A stretch of DNA of 13,447 nucleotides from JBCBWG01 sp039039985 (GTDB lineage: Bacteria > Pseudomonadota > Alphaproteobacteria > Rhizobiales > Hyphomicrobiaceae). Every line of letters begins with the position of its first letter. Positions within the stretch are counted from its first letter, which is position 1. The position numbers were made by a program, and so were the translations under genes. The stretch lies in NCBI GenBank assembly GCA_039039985.1, contig JBCCOV010000143.1, forward strand, positions 1-13,447, in the 5' to 3' direction. Below, one piece after another: positions 7,442-12,839 of the stretch. The notes beneath the pieces are model-generated. The model made no database searches and was not told the DNA's origin. It worked only from the letters and a program-made list of their open reading frames with translations.

Positions 7442-7718
7442 CGCTCCGGCAGCAAGCGCATGCGTGCAGGTCGGTCGGCATTGGATTGCGTGCGCCATGC
7501 AAGGGCAAACGACTCACGACCAAGCAATAAGCGGCCGGCCTGGCCGTGATTCTGGCGCTAATCGAGCGTTTCGACCAGACGTGCAACGACGTGTTCGGCC
7601 ATGGCGCGCTACAAACCAACAGAGCGCCCACTGAAGGCATCACACCAGTCATGGTGATCGGTGCGCAGTGCTTGCAATCGGCATGCATCGAGAAACGCTG
7701 AATAATCTTTTCTGGCAC

Positions 7719-7732
7719 GTCCATTTTCGGAC
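7719..7732. promoter_or_regulatory. Putative Crp/Fnr-type operator 1 (upstream of beta-barrel gene)
   Basis: GTCCA-TTTT-CGGAC, preceded by C. Same 5+4+5 layout as the perfect copy at 11508-11521, with one mismatch in the right arm. Confidence 0.45.
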
Positions 7733-7803
7733 ATTTATATCGGAAATAGAATTAACTCACCTGTTGTGTTGTTCAAGCCACAAATTGGGTTACTTTGTGA
7801 AAC

Positions 7804-7817
7804 GTCCAAAATTGGGC
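7804..7817. promoter_or_regulatory. Putative Crp/Fnr-type operator 2 (upstream of beta-barrel gene)
   Basis: GTCCA-AAAT-TGGGC, preceded by C; one mismatch from the dyad consensus. It lies six bases before the GATAAT -10 element, where a bound protein would block RNA polymerase. Confidence 0.45.
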
Positions 7818-7881
7818 GGCGCGATAATGAAATGTTCCCCATGACTTTCCTCAGCAGTTAACGCCTGAGGGAACAGGATTA

Positions 7882-8874
7882 ATGTTCAAAAAGATCATAG
7901 CTGCCGCGCTGTCGTCATTGCTGCTCGCAGCACCACAGGCTCTGGCGGCTGACTTGGATGGTAAAGAAGCCTATCCCGAGAAGTACGGTGAATCCGCGCC
8001 GAAGGGGCCAAGTTATTCCGTTATCGCTGAGATCTACGGCGGTATTGTAGCATTCGACGAAAACAACGCGGACGATTTCGCGGATACGCCGGGAGAACTG
8101 GAGTTTGGTTTTCGCGCTCACTTCGGTGGTAAACATGCGTTTCAGGTCGAAGCACTTGCTAAAGCAATGGGCGGCCCCAGAGATGAGCAAGGAGAAGAGC
8201 CAGCGTCGTTTTTCACGGGTGGCGCTCACTACATTAGAAGGTTCGACGACAGTGCAGTTGGGGCGTACGCTAATCTAGCTGGTGGCGGCGCGCTAGCTGA
8301 TGATGATGCCTCTATCGGCGTAACGCTCGCTGCACAGTATGCAAAGTTCGTTGGGCGCACTACTTTTTTTGCTCAAGCAGGTTTCTATCACTTGCTCGAT
8401 GAGAGCGAAAATAACGGCGATGTGCTAGAAGATCTTTTGTTTGCCAACATCGGAGCCCGTTATTTTTTCAGCCGCAATATGAAACTTGAACTCAATGCGG
8501 CATACGGCGAAGGTCAAACGTTCGATCCGAACGATGCCGACGACGTCGCCGATTTGAAATGGCTGCAGCTTGGTGCTGAATTTGAACGTCAATTTGAAAC
8601 GTATCCGGTGTCATTTGTGATTGGGTATACGGCTGATTTTGTTGAGGCTGAGGACAATCAAGGTGGTGGGCAAGCTGACGTAACCGCTCACACTGTCAAG
8701 GTCGGCTTTAAGTTCAACTTCAACAGTCGCGGCCCATCGCTTTTTAAACTGGATCGCGAAGGAGCCGGAACATTCAAGTTCACTGATACCAGCCGCCCGA
8801 TTTCGTTCGCCAACGAGATTGATGACGCAGCAGATGATGCCAGCGGCAGCATCAACACATGTGCGGAATGCTAA
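7882..8874 (+). CDS. Outer-membrane beta-barrel protein with C-terminal tail
   Basis: A 330-residue protein. Residues 1-22 form a clear Sec signal peptide (MFKK, a hydrophobic core, then APQALA before the cut). The mature protein alternates aromatic/aliphatic with polar residues over many short strands (YSVIAEIYGGIVAF 45-58, LEFGFRAHFGG 73-83, TTFFAQAGFYHLL 160-172, YPVSFVIGYTADFV 241-254, AHTVKVGFKFNF 269-280). Acidic loops rich in D, N and E lie between strands, as in small outer-membrane barrels. The last strand ends at Phe280, a normal barrel terminus, but about 50 further residues follow, ending with the Cys pair CAEC (327-330). I cannot name a subfamily; a channel or adhesin-like role is possible. 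ATG 7882 is preceded by AGGA. The DNA is less GC-rich than the genes to the left. Confidence 0.75.
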   Translation: MFKKIIAAALSSLLLAAPQALAADLDGKEAYPEKYGESAPKGPSYSVIAEIYGGIVAFDENNADDFADTPGELEFGFRAHFGGKHAFQVEALAKAMGGPRDEQGEEPASFFTGGAHYIRRFDDSAVGAYANLAGGGALADDDASIGVTLAAQYAKFVGRTTFFAQAGFYHLLDESENNGDVLEDLLFANIGARYFFSRNMKLELNAAYGEGQTFDPNDADDVADLKWLQLGAEFERQFETYPVSFVIGYTADFVEAEDNQGGGQADVTAHTVKVGFKFNFNSRGPSLFKLDREGAGTFKFTDTSRPISFANEIDDAADDASGSINTCAEC

Positions 8875-8905
8875 TTGGCAATAGTTGAACTTGGTTGGTG
8901 GTTAT

Positions 8906-8961
8906 GGCGTTTGAGGGTGCTCGCCTCGGTGGTCTCTTTGAGTAAAGTAGCACCCAACGCC
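8906..8961. repeat. Stem-loop 1 after beta-barrel gene
   Basis: GGCGTT plus GGGTGCT (8906-8911, 8915-8921) pairs with AGCACCCAACGCC (8949-8961): 13 pairs with a TGA bulge and a 27-base loop. It shares GCC (8959-8961) with the next stem, so the two are mutually exclusive at their edge. Confidence 0.65.
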
Positions 8962-8993
8962 ACCCCGGTTTGGCCGCTAGGAACCGGGGTGGC
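8959..8993. repeat. Stem-loop 2, 12-bp perfect GC-rich stem
   Basis: GCCACCCCGGTT (8959-8970) pairs with AACCGGGGTGGC (8982-8993) across an 11-base loop. No T-run follows. Confidence 0.8.
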
Positions 8994-9050
8994 ACTCAGA
9001 GTTTGGGTTCGTATGCGGCAGTCAGTAGCAAACTAACGTATGCAACCCAT

Positions 9051-9089
9051 GGCGCCCTGGTTATTTCATAGCTGTCTAACCAGGGTGCC
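9051..9089. repeat. Stem-loop 3, 13-bp stem
   Basis: GGCGCCCTGGTTA (9051-9063) pairs with TAACCAGGGTGCC (9077-9089) with one G-T pair; loop 13 bases. It is followed by AAC, as stem-loop 5 and the one at 10617 also are. Confidence 0.8.
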
Positions 9090-9106
9090 AACTAGCGACA
9101 GCAGTT

Positions 9107-9146
9107 TGAACGCCTGATTATTGCTCCAAACGTGACCAGGCGTTCA
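9107..9146. repeat. Stem-loop 4, 10-bp perfect stem
   Basis: TGAACGCCTG (9107-9116) pairs with CAGGCGTTCA (9137-9146); loop 20 bases. The next stem starts at the very next base. Confidence 0.75.
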
Positions 9147-9193
9147 GGCACCTCGGTAGAAGAATAGCCACTCTTCGCGCAAGCCGAGGTGCC
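9147..9193. repeat. Stem-loop 5, 10-bp perfect stem with inner hairpin
   Basis: GGCACCTCGG (9147-9156) pairs with CCGAGGTGCC (9184-9193). A second short stem, GAAGA/TCTTC (9159-9163, 9172-9176), sits in the loop. The arms are nearly those of the hairpin at 10617-10657. Confidence 0.75.
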
Positions 9194-9201
9194 AACACAG
9201 T

Positions 9202-9268
9202 TCTCAACCGCCCCGCATGATAGGCTCCCTTGAATTGGACTGTCGGGGTAGCCTGTAGGCTGTTGAGA
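9202..9268. repeat. Stem-loop 6, two-part stem
   Basis: Outer TCTCAAC/GTTGAGA (9202-9208, 9262-9268) and inner CCCCG/CGGGG (9211-9215, 9244-9248). Weaker than its neighbours. Confidence 0.45.
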
Positions 9269-9285
9269 GGGTCGCGGCGCGACGT

Positions 9286-9314
9286 CGGCGTGACTAAACA
9301 AGCACATCACGCCG
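9286..9314. repeat. Stem-loop 7, 8-bp stem
   Basis: CGGCGTGA (9286-9293) pairs with TCACGCCG (9307-9314); loop 13 bases. Confidence 0.55.
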
Positions 9315-9497
9315 AAGGGGTGTATTTGGGAAACAATGGGGAAGGGACGACAGGGGTGGTGTAAGTCAGGGCTGGCTTATTTTCCGAACCCCGGATGCTA
9401 CGGCCTTATCAGGGTGTAGCAGGATCAGTTCCGGTGCCCATGAGCTTCGCGCCGCAGGCAAGATCGCAACTTTTGTCTGCATTATCTCAGGCGCGAG

Positions 9498-9542
9498 TCC
9501 CCACCGCTGCGGCCAGCGCATAACCCGTCACGGCGGTGGGGA
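9498..9542 (+). terminator. Stem-loop 8, possible weak terminator
   Basis: TCCCCACCGC (9498-9507) pairs perfectly with GCGGTGGGGA (9533-9542), followed by the T-rich TCTTTATCT. The long loop and interrupted T-run make it a weak candidate, but a real terminator lies 28 bases further on. Confidence 0.5.
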
Positions 9543-9569
9543 TCTTTATCTCAGATTGACAAACAAAGG

Positions 9570-9598
9570 CCCTCGGTTCTTATGAACGAGGGTTTTTT
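9570..9598 (+). terminator. Rho-independent terminator
   Basis: CCCTCGGTTC (9570-9579), loop TTAT, GAACGAGGG (9584-9592): nine pairs with one bulged G, followed by six T. This is the clearest terminator in the window. It must end transcription coming from the barrel gene or from the hairpin-rich interval, since the next gene starts downstream at 9741. Confidence 0.88.
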
Positions 9599-9617
9599 CT
9601 ATGCGGCGCATAATGCT

Positions 9618-9685
9618 CATAATTCTATTATGTTAATTCAATTCTGTTACTCACGTAACAGCCAATACAAACCCGGATCTATAAT
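9618..9685 (+). promoter_or_regulatory. Promoter of the repeat-protein gene with palindromic operator
   Basis: A perfect -10 TATAAT lies at 9680-9685. The dyad CTGTTACTCACGTAACAG (9644-9661, 7-bp arms around TCAC) is centred about 40 bases before the expected start near 9692. It covers the -35 position, where no good hexamer is seen. That suits an activator binding at -40 or a repressor. A second AT dyad, CATAAT/ATTATG, lies at 9618-9632. The dyad does not match the CGTCCA type found elsewhere. Confidence 0.6.
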
Positions 9686-9740
9686 GTTTTTAGGGACAGC
9701 AAGACGCTGTGTCACAAACCAACCGGGAGATTTCAGAAAC

Positions 9741-10295
9741 ATGTTTAGGAACTTCGCCATAGCGGCAGCCGCTGCCACGGTGTTCGGCGTCGGGTTCGTG
9801 GGTGTGCCGCAAGACGTGAACGCACCCTCAGTCTTCACAACGTCACAGGCCGAAGCAAAATTCGGACGTCGGATCAAGCGGGCGGCGAAACGAGCTGGTC
9901 GGGGTATCGGCAGAGTGGGAAGGACGGTCGGAAGGGGCATCAAACGGGCAGGACGAACAGTCGGTCGCGGCGTCAAACGCGCAGCAAGAAGAACCGGTCG
10001 CGGGCTTAGGAAGGGCCTGGTCGCCGTCGGTCGTGGAACTATTCGAGCAGGAAGGGCAGTCAACGAGCTCGGTAAGCGGTCGCGGAGAGCAACGCGGAAA
10101 TTCGTGAGAGGACGGGCACGTACGATTGGGCGTGGCGTTAAGAAGGCGGCACAAGGGCTCGGGCGTGGACTTCGTCGTATCACGACTACACGTCGGGCTC
10201 GCACAGCGAACGCGGCACCTCGTACTCGCCCAAACATTGATGCAATCAAAAGGAAGCTTCGTCGTATCAATAACAATCGGCCACGTCGGCACTAA
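9741..10295 (+). CDS. Secreted polycationic protein with ten 11-residue repeats
   Basis: From ATG 9741 (GGGAGA ten bases upstream) the protein has 184 residues. Residues 1-39 look like a signal peptide (hydrophobic AIAAAAATVFGVGFVGV, then TTSQAEA before KF). Residues 42-151 fall into ten contiguous 11-residue units starting at 42, 53, 64, 75, 86, 97, 108, 119, 130 and 141. Eight fit G-R-G-h-K/R-R-A-x-R-x-x well (e.g. GRGIKRAGRTV at 64-74); 108-129 are degenerate but in register. The tail (152-184) is also Arg/Lys-rich. Hendecad repeats typically form amphipathic helices on membranes; here nearly all polar positions are Arg or Lys, so binding to anionic lipid, LPS, nucleic acid or polyphosphate is plausible (inference). 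I do not recognise the family. The frame is open upstream to 9582, but that would start inside the terminator, so it is rejected. Confidence 0.75.
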   Translation: MFRNFAIAAAAATVFGVGFVGVPQDVNAPSVFTTSQAEAKFGRRIKRAAKRAGRGIGRVGRTVGRGIKRAGRTVGRGVKRAARRTGRGLRKGLVAVGRGTIRAGRAVNELGKRSRRATRKFVRGRARTIGRGVKKAAQGLGRGLRRITTTRRARTANAAPRTRPNIDAIKRKLRRINNNRPRRH

Positions 10296-10327
10296 TCGAA
10301 GCTCATGAGTTGAGATAAGAGGGGTAG

Positions 10328-10368
10328 CCTCGTCGTCGGTGACAATCCCAGGCACACTGACGACGAGG
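10328..10368 (+). terminator. Long hairpin after the repeat-protein gene
   Basis: CCTCGTCGTCGGTG (10328-10341) pairs with CACTGACGACGAGG (10355-10368): fourteen pairs with one G-T, loop 13 bases, 32 bases after the stop. There is no T-run, but its place after a gene end suggests termination or mRNA 3' protection. Confidence 0.55.
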
Positions 10369-10616
10369 TCATAAACACGATTACCGCAAGCTCACTGCGG
10401 CCATGATTTTGGAACCGGCATTTACCTCGTCAGCAAAGATGATTTGCCGCGCAATCTCTTCAACCAGACCGTCAGCACTATGCCATGCGACTGAAAACTA
10501 GGATCTGTGAAGACTTCGTTGTAGTCGGCCAAGGCGCTGCAGATCGCGCAAGATCAAATTTACAGTTTGCGCTTTGTCGAGACGTGACTGTGGTCTCCAC
10601 GCGACGGCATTGCGCA

Positions 10617-10657
10617 GGCGCCTCGGCTGGGGAATTTCTCCACACCACCGAGGCGCC
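10617..10657. repeat. Hairpin with arms like stem-loop 5
   Basis: GGCGCCTCGG (10617-10626) pairs with CCGAGGCGCC (10648-10657), loop 21 bases, followed by AACA. Compared with 9147-9193 the fourth pair is G-C instead of A-T, while both flanks (CA before, AACA after) are kept. Confidence 0.7.
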
Positions 10658-10698
10658 AACAATCTTGGCAATCCGGGCTGCCCTCAGATTGTCAAGCT

Positions 10699-10746
10699 GG
10701 GCGCTCCGGAAGCTAGCAACCTGCCAAACGTAGTGACCGGGGCGCC
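10699..10746 (-). terminator. Hairpin directly downstream of the Crp/Fnr gene
   Basis: GGCGCTCCGG (10700-10709) pairs with CCGGGGCGCC (10737-10746) with one G-T pair. It begins three bases after the Crp/Fnr stop codon. No T-run, so it is a possible but non-canonical terminator. Confidence 0.45.
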
Positions 10747-10749
10747 GCT

Positions 10750-11445
10750 TTAGTCGCTACAGTCCACGCAAGTGAGCTGGCGCCGAAGAACTTTCACATT
10801 AACCGTCATCGTTTCGTCGCCGGTCTTGTCAACGGCGCCGATGCGTTGGAGGTCCGATACGATCTTGCTGAAATTGGATCTAGAGACACCAACATAGTTT
10901 GCAAGTTCGTACTGGTTGACGGGTATAGCGATTGCAATTCCGCCTTCTTTCGGTTGCCCCACTAACTCTGAGAGCCGTAACAACGAGAGCATTATCCGAG
11001 TAGGAACGTAATTTCGGTCATCCTCGATTTTTACCGTGCATTCGCGAAGTTTTTTTGTTGTGGCTCTCGCCAACAACATGAGGACCTCGGGATACTCCAT
11101 CATGATTTGCGATATTTCGGGCTGTGGAATGGTGAACAGCTGCGTATTTGACATGCACGTGGCGTTTGCTGTTCTCTCACCACCATCGATTATGGATACT
11201 TCGCCCATGATTTCTCCGGGCGTCATAAAATCAAAAATAACTTCCCGTCCGCACGACGTCATATTCCATATTTTAACCGTGCCGCTCAATATCACCATCG
11301 TGCTATCGCCTGGCGCGCCCTTATGAAAAATAACGTCGCCTCTATTTCGCTTGACAACTTTGCCGGCACTCACCAATCTAGCCGCAGTCTCCGGCTTCAA
11401 CAGCCGCGTGATCCCCCCCAAGTCTTTGCAAATCCTCGTCGCCAT
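10750..11445 (-). CDS. Crp/Fnr-family transcriptional regulator
   Basis: A 231-residue protein. An N-terminal cyclic-nucleotide-binding fold (GDVIFHKGAPGD 36-47, then GREVIFDFMTPGEIMGEVSI, GGERTANATC 88-97) keeps the Glu82, Arg91 and Thr92 that correspond to the cAMP phosphate/ribose contacts of CRP, so ligand binding is possible. The FNR-type N-terminal Cys cluster is absent. The C-terminal helix-turn-helix is YELANYVGVSRSNFSKIVSDL (179-199). In the recognition helix Arg189 is kept, but the positions of CRP Glu181 and Arg185 are Ser190 and Lys194, an unusual combination that predicts a non-standard target. The protein ends with the Cys pair CVDCSD. ATG 11445 is chosen because GGGAAAG lies seven bases upstream; the frame reaches GTG 11493. 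A perfect GTCCA-N4-TGGAC dyad precedes it, suggesting autoregulation. Confidence 0.92.
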   Translation of the reverse strand: MATRICKDLGGITRLLKPETAARLVSAGKVVKRNRGDVIFHKGAPGDSTMVILSGTVKIWNMTSCGREVIFDFMTPGEIMGEVSIIDGGERTANATCMSNTQLFTIPQPEISQIMMEYPEVLMLLARATTKKLRECTVKIEDDRNYVPTRIMLSLLRLSELVGQPKEGGIAIAIPVNQYELANYVGVSRSNFSKIVSDLQRIGAVDKTGDETMTVNVKVLRRQLTCVDCSD

Positions 11446-11480
11446 AGGACTACTTTCCCAACGTTGAAAGAGAAGGTGTC

Positions 11481-11521
11481 TAATAACACACACGTCGATT
11501 GAGCTTTGTCCATTTTTGGAC
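11481..11521 (-). promoter_or_regulatory. Promoter of the Crp/Fnr gene with perfect GTCCA-N4-TGGAC dyad
   Basis: The dyad GTCCATTTTTGGAC (11508-11521, 5-bp arms) lies 62 bases before ATG 11445. Reading the minus strand, a -10-like TTATTA is at 11486-11481. The start would fall near 11474, which puts the dyad centre about 41 bases upstream, the place of a class II Crp/Fnr activator site. No -35 hexamer is evident, as expected for such promoters. Confidence 0.5.
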
Positions 11522-11532
11522 GAGCCGAGCTA

Positions 11533-11760
11533 CTAATGCGTTTTATCTTTAAAATAAATACGAATATCCTTCGCTTCATCAGTCGATTCCTGTAGCATTT
11601 TCTCAAGCTGCTCTGTTGTTTTCTTGTTTGCCTGATCGAGATTGCCGCCGGACTCAATCGCGCCGTCATGAAATACGTTGCAAACTATTATAGCGGTCAT
11701 GCGGTGGTAAATGACGGTTTGCGATATAGCTTTCGTCATGATCTGTTCCGGACTTTTCAT
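11533..11760 (-). CDS. Small hypothetical protein
   Basis: A 75-residue frame (MKSPEQIMTKAISQTVIYHR...). An N-terminal half with hydrophobic TAIIVCNVFH is followed by a charged, probably helical half (LDQANKKTTEQLEKMLQEST, then DEAKDIRIYFKDK). I do not recognise a family. It lies 35 bases after the next upstream gene and 87 before the Crp/Fnr start, on the same strand. No strong ribosome site precedes ATG 11760, and ATG 11739 is an alternative. Protein-like composition and absence of a competing frame support it moderately. Confidence 0.5.
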   Translation of the reverse strand: MKSPEQIMTKAISQTVIYHRMTAIIVCNVFHDGAIESGGNLDQANKKTTEQLEKMLQESTDEAKDIRIYFKDKTH

Positions 11761-11795
11761 TGTGATAAGTTCTCGATTGGATTGTTAGCTCGGTC

Positions 11796-12224
11796 TTATT
11801 GTGTGGGTTGACCGCTGAATGTTGAATGAACATAAACGCTTGTTTCTAGCCGAATATCATCAGCGGAGACGTGTACAAGTCCAGCCGAGCAGGTTTCAAT
11901 CCAGTTGTCTGGCGATGATGACCGTCGTGGACTTTGATGCTTGAAGCGCATCATGACAGCGAGGGAATGCGGGTTATGAATAATGTCAAATTGCCAACTA
12001 GAAATGCGCACTGGGTGACGCCGCGCAAGAGTCGCGGACTTACAAAGCTTCTCCAGCTCAATCACTCTTTCGTCACACCTCAGTTTGATGATGCTGATTG
12101 ATTCTTGATCAAAGTACCGGCGGTTGCAATTCTGAAAAACGGATTCAATTATGTATCTAACAACTTGAATTTCGGTTGATTCAAACACTGCTTTGCAAGA
12201 TCTAAATCCGATTCCAGCCCTCAT
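11796..12224 (-). CDS. Hypothetical protein
   Basis: A 142-residue frame starting MRAGIGFRSCKAVFESTEIQ. GAGG lies seven bases before ATG 12224, the best support for the start. The predicted protein mixes short helices and strands, with a basic middle (KLCKSATLARRHPVR) and no signal peptide or membrane segment. I do not recognise a family. The DNA is relatively AT-rich compared with the left half of the window, in line with acquired DNA. It may be co-transcribed with the small gene downstream. Confidence 0.55.
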   Translation of the reverse strand: MRAGIGFRSCKAVFESTEIQVVRYIIESVFQNCNRRYFDQESISIIKLRCDERVIELEKLCKSATLARRHPVRISSWQFDIIHNPHSLAVMMRFKHQSPRRSSSPDNWIETCSAGLVHVSADDIRLETSVYVHSTFSGQPTQ

Positions 12225-12360
12225 AACGTTACCTCAACTTGCTATGGAGACACCGAAAAGCAGAACGCTTACGTATGCTGGCGATAGCGAGCGTTCCGCG
12301 ACCGCGTATATCAAGAAATTTCCGCTTCCGACGACAACTACAGCTTGTGCTAATTCAATA

Positions 12361-12723
12361 TTACTTCTCCCCCGATTTTCGGAGCGGTTGAACAACATTG
12401 CTCTTGTCAGTCTTGATGTGTCCAATCGCTTGACCGGTTGGCGCGGTTCTCCAATCCGGCCAGTTACGCATTTCGTGTTGCGTTTGCTTGGCCTCGATCG
12501 CTTCTGCGATTTCTTCTGGTTGCAACCCGGCGCGCCAAAGTCCATCGAGCGCTAATAGGACGACGTCGACATACTCTTCCGCACGAGTTATGCGCGAGTG
12601 AGCGGACTGTAACTCGTCCAGCTCCTTCCTAATGTGATCGCATATGCTATCCGTTCTTTCACCTGGTCCGAACGTGGCTTTACTGAATGCGCGCTGGCGT
12701 TTCATGTGAGCAATTAGGTCCAT
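12361..12723 (-). CDS. DUF550 family, putative dATP/dGTP pyrophosphohydrolase (MazG-like)
   Basis: A 120-residue protein with the DUF550 pattern: FGPGERTDSICDHIRKELDE (18-37), an EExxD helix (EEYVDVVLLALDG 49-61) and the closing KQTQHEMRNWPDWRT (79-93). The acidic residues Glu34, Glu37, Glu50, Asp53 and Asp60 are candidates for the Mg-binding all-alpha NTP-pyrophosphatase site. The family, common in phages and accessory DNA, is annotated as hydrolysing dATP/dGTP to the monophosphate. It follows the 33-residue membrane protein gene after nine bases, so they probably share an mRNA. ATG 12723 has only a weak ribosome site, in keeping with coupling. Confidence 0.82.
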   Translation of the reverse strand: MDLIAHMKRQRAFSKATFGPGERTDSICDHIRKELDELQSAHSRITRAEEYVDVVLLALDGLWRAGLQPEEIAEAIEAKQTQHEMRNWPDWRTAPTGQAIGHIKTDKSNVVQPLRKSGEK

Positions 12724-12732
12724 GTTATCTGC

Positions 12733-12834
12733 TTAGCGCTGATCAAACGACATCACATAGGCAAGTGCACCTATGAGAAAGATAGTTGCCAAAAGGGTGA
12801 GAACGCCCACACCCAAGAAGGCGACAGTAAGCAC
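12733..12834 (-). CDS. 33-residue single-span membrane protein
   Basis: GTG 12834 is preceded by GGAGG with an eight-base spacer, a near-ideal ribosome site placed over the end of the upstream gene. It encodes MLTVAFLGVGVLTLLATIFL then IGALAYVMSFDQR: one hydrophobic helix of ~25 residues with a short basic/polar tail. The gap to the upstream stop is five bases and to the DUF550 start nine bases. It resembles small accessory membrane proteins in size and shape, but I cannot assign a partner. Confidence 0.65.
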   Translation of the reverse strand: MLTVAFLGVGVLTLLATIFLIGALAYVMSFDQR

Positions 12835-12839
12835 GCTTA

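Larger units (their letters stand above)
7442..7881 (+). promoter_or_regulatory. Intergenic and promoter region of the beta-barrel gene
   Basis: Bases 7442-7700 show no supported gene. From about 7700 the DNA turns AT-rich. It carries two dyads of the CGTCCA-N4-TGGAC type (7719-7732 and 7804-7817; centres 85 bp apart), a good -10 hexamer GATAAT at 7823-7828 with no clear -35, and a 5' leader with GAGGGA and AGGA before ATG 7882. The second dyad overlaps the -35/-10 spacer, as a repressor site would; the first lies far enough upstream to act as an activator site for this or an earlier start. Confidence 0.5.
8878..9569. other. Hairpin-rich non-coding interval, possible structured RNA
   Basis: About 690 bases without a supported gene. 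At least eight strong stem-loops follow one another (listed separately), two pairs with no base between them, and the interval ends in a canonical plus-strand terminator at 9570-9598. The stretch 9315-9497 holds only a weak 6-bp stem (TGCTAC/GTAGCA, 9396-9421). It may be the long 3' untranslated region of the barrel gene or a separate non-coding transcript; no internal promoter is evident. Confidence 0.45.
10296..10749. other. Non-coding interval between convergent genes, with hairpins
   Basis: About 450 bases separate the repeat-protein stop from the Crp/Fnr stop. Three hairpins (10328-10368, 10617-10657, 10699-10746) are its only clear content. Short frames here lack ribosome sites. 10370-10600 shows nothing I can support. 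Confidence 0.5.

Noticed and set aside
7067..7498. Minus-strand frame of 143 residues opposite the transposase
   Set aside because: The plus strand carries clear IS1182 similarity; this is its antisense shadow.
8906..9193. Integron attC sites as an explanation for the hairpins
   Set aside because: attC sites have AAC at the 5' and GTT at the 3' core (RYYYAAC...GTTRRRY); here the order in the arms is reversed or absent, and there is no integrase.
9582..9740. Upstream in-frame extension of the repeat protein to ATG 9582
   Set aside because: It would start inside the terminator hairpin and precede the -10 element; the signal peptide and ribosome site fit ATG 9741.
8878..10749. CRISPR array
   Set aside because: Hairpin arms differ between copies and spacing is irregular; no direct repeats of 25-40 bases are present.
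12234..12360. Hydrophobic minus-strand tail after the DUF550 stop (SNIELAQAVVVVGSGNF)
   Set aside because: No ATG or GTG start is available after the DUF550 stop; the only long frame begins inside DUF550 with shadow-like composition.
12193..12555. Plus-strand frame of 120 residues
   Set aside because: It overlaps the DUF550 gene on the other strand, which has clear family motifs, and has no recognisable protein features.
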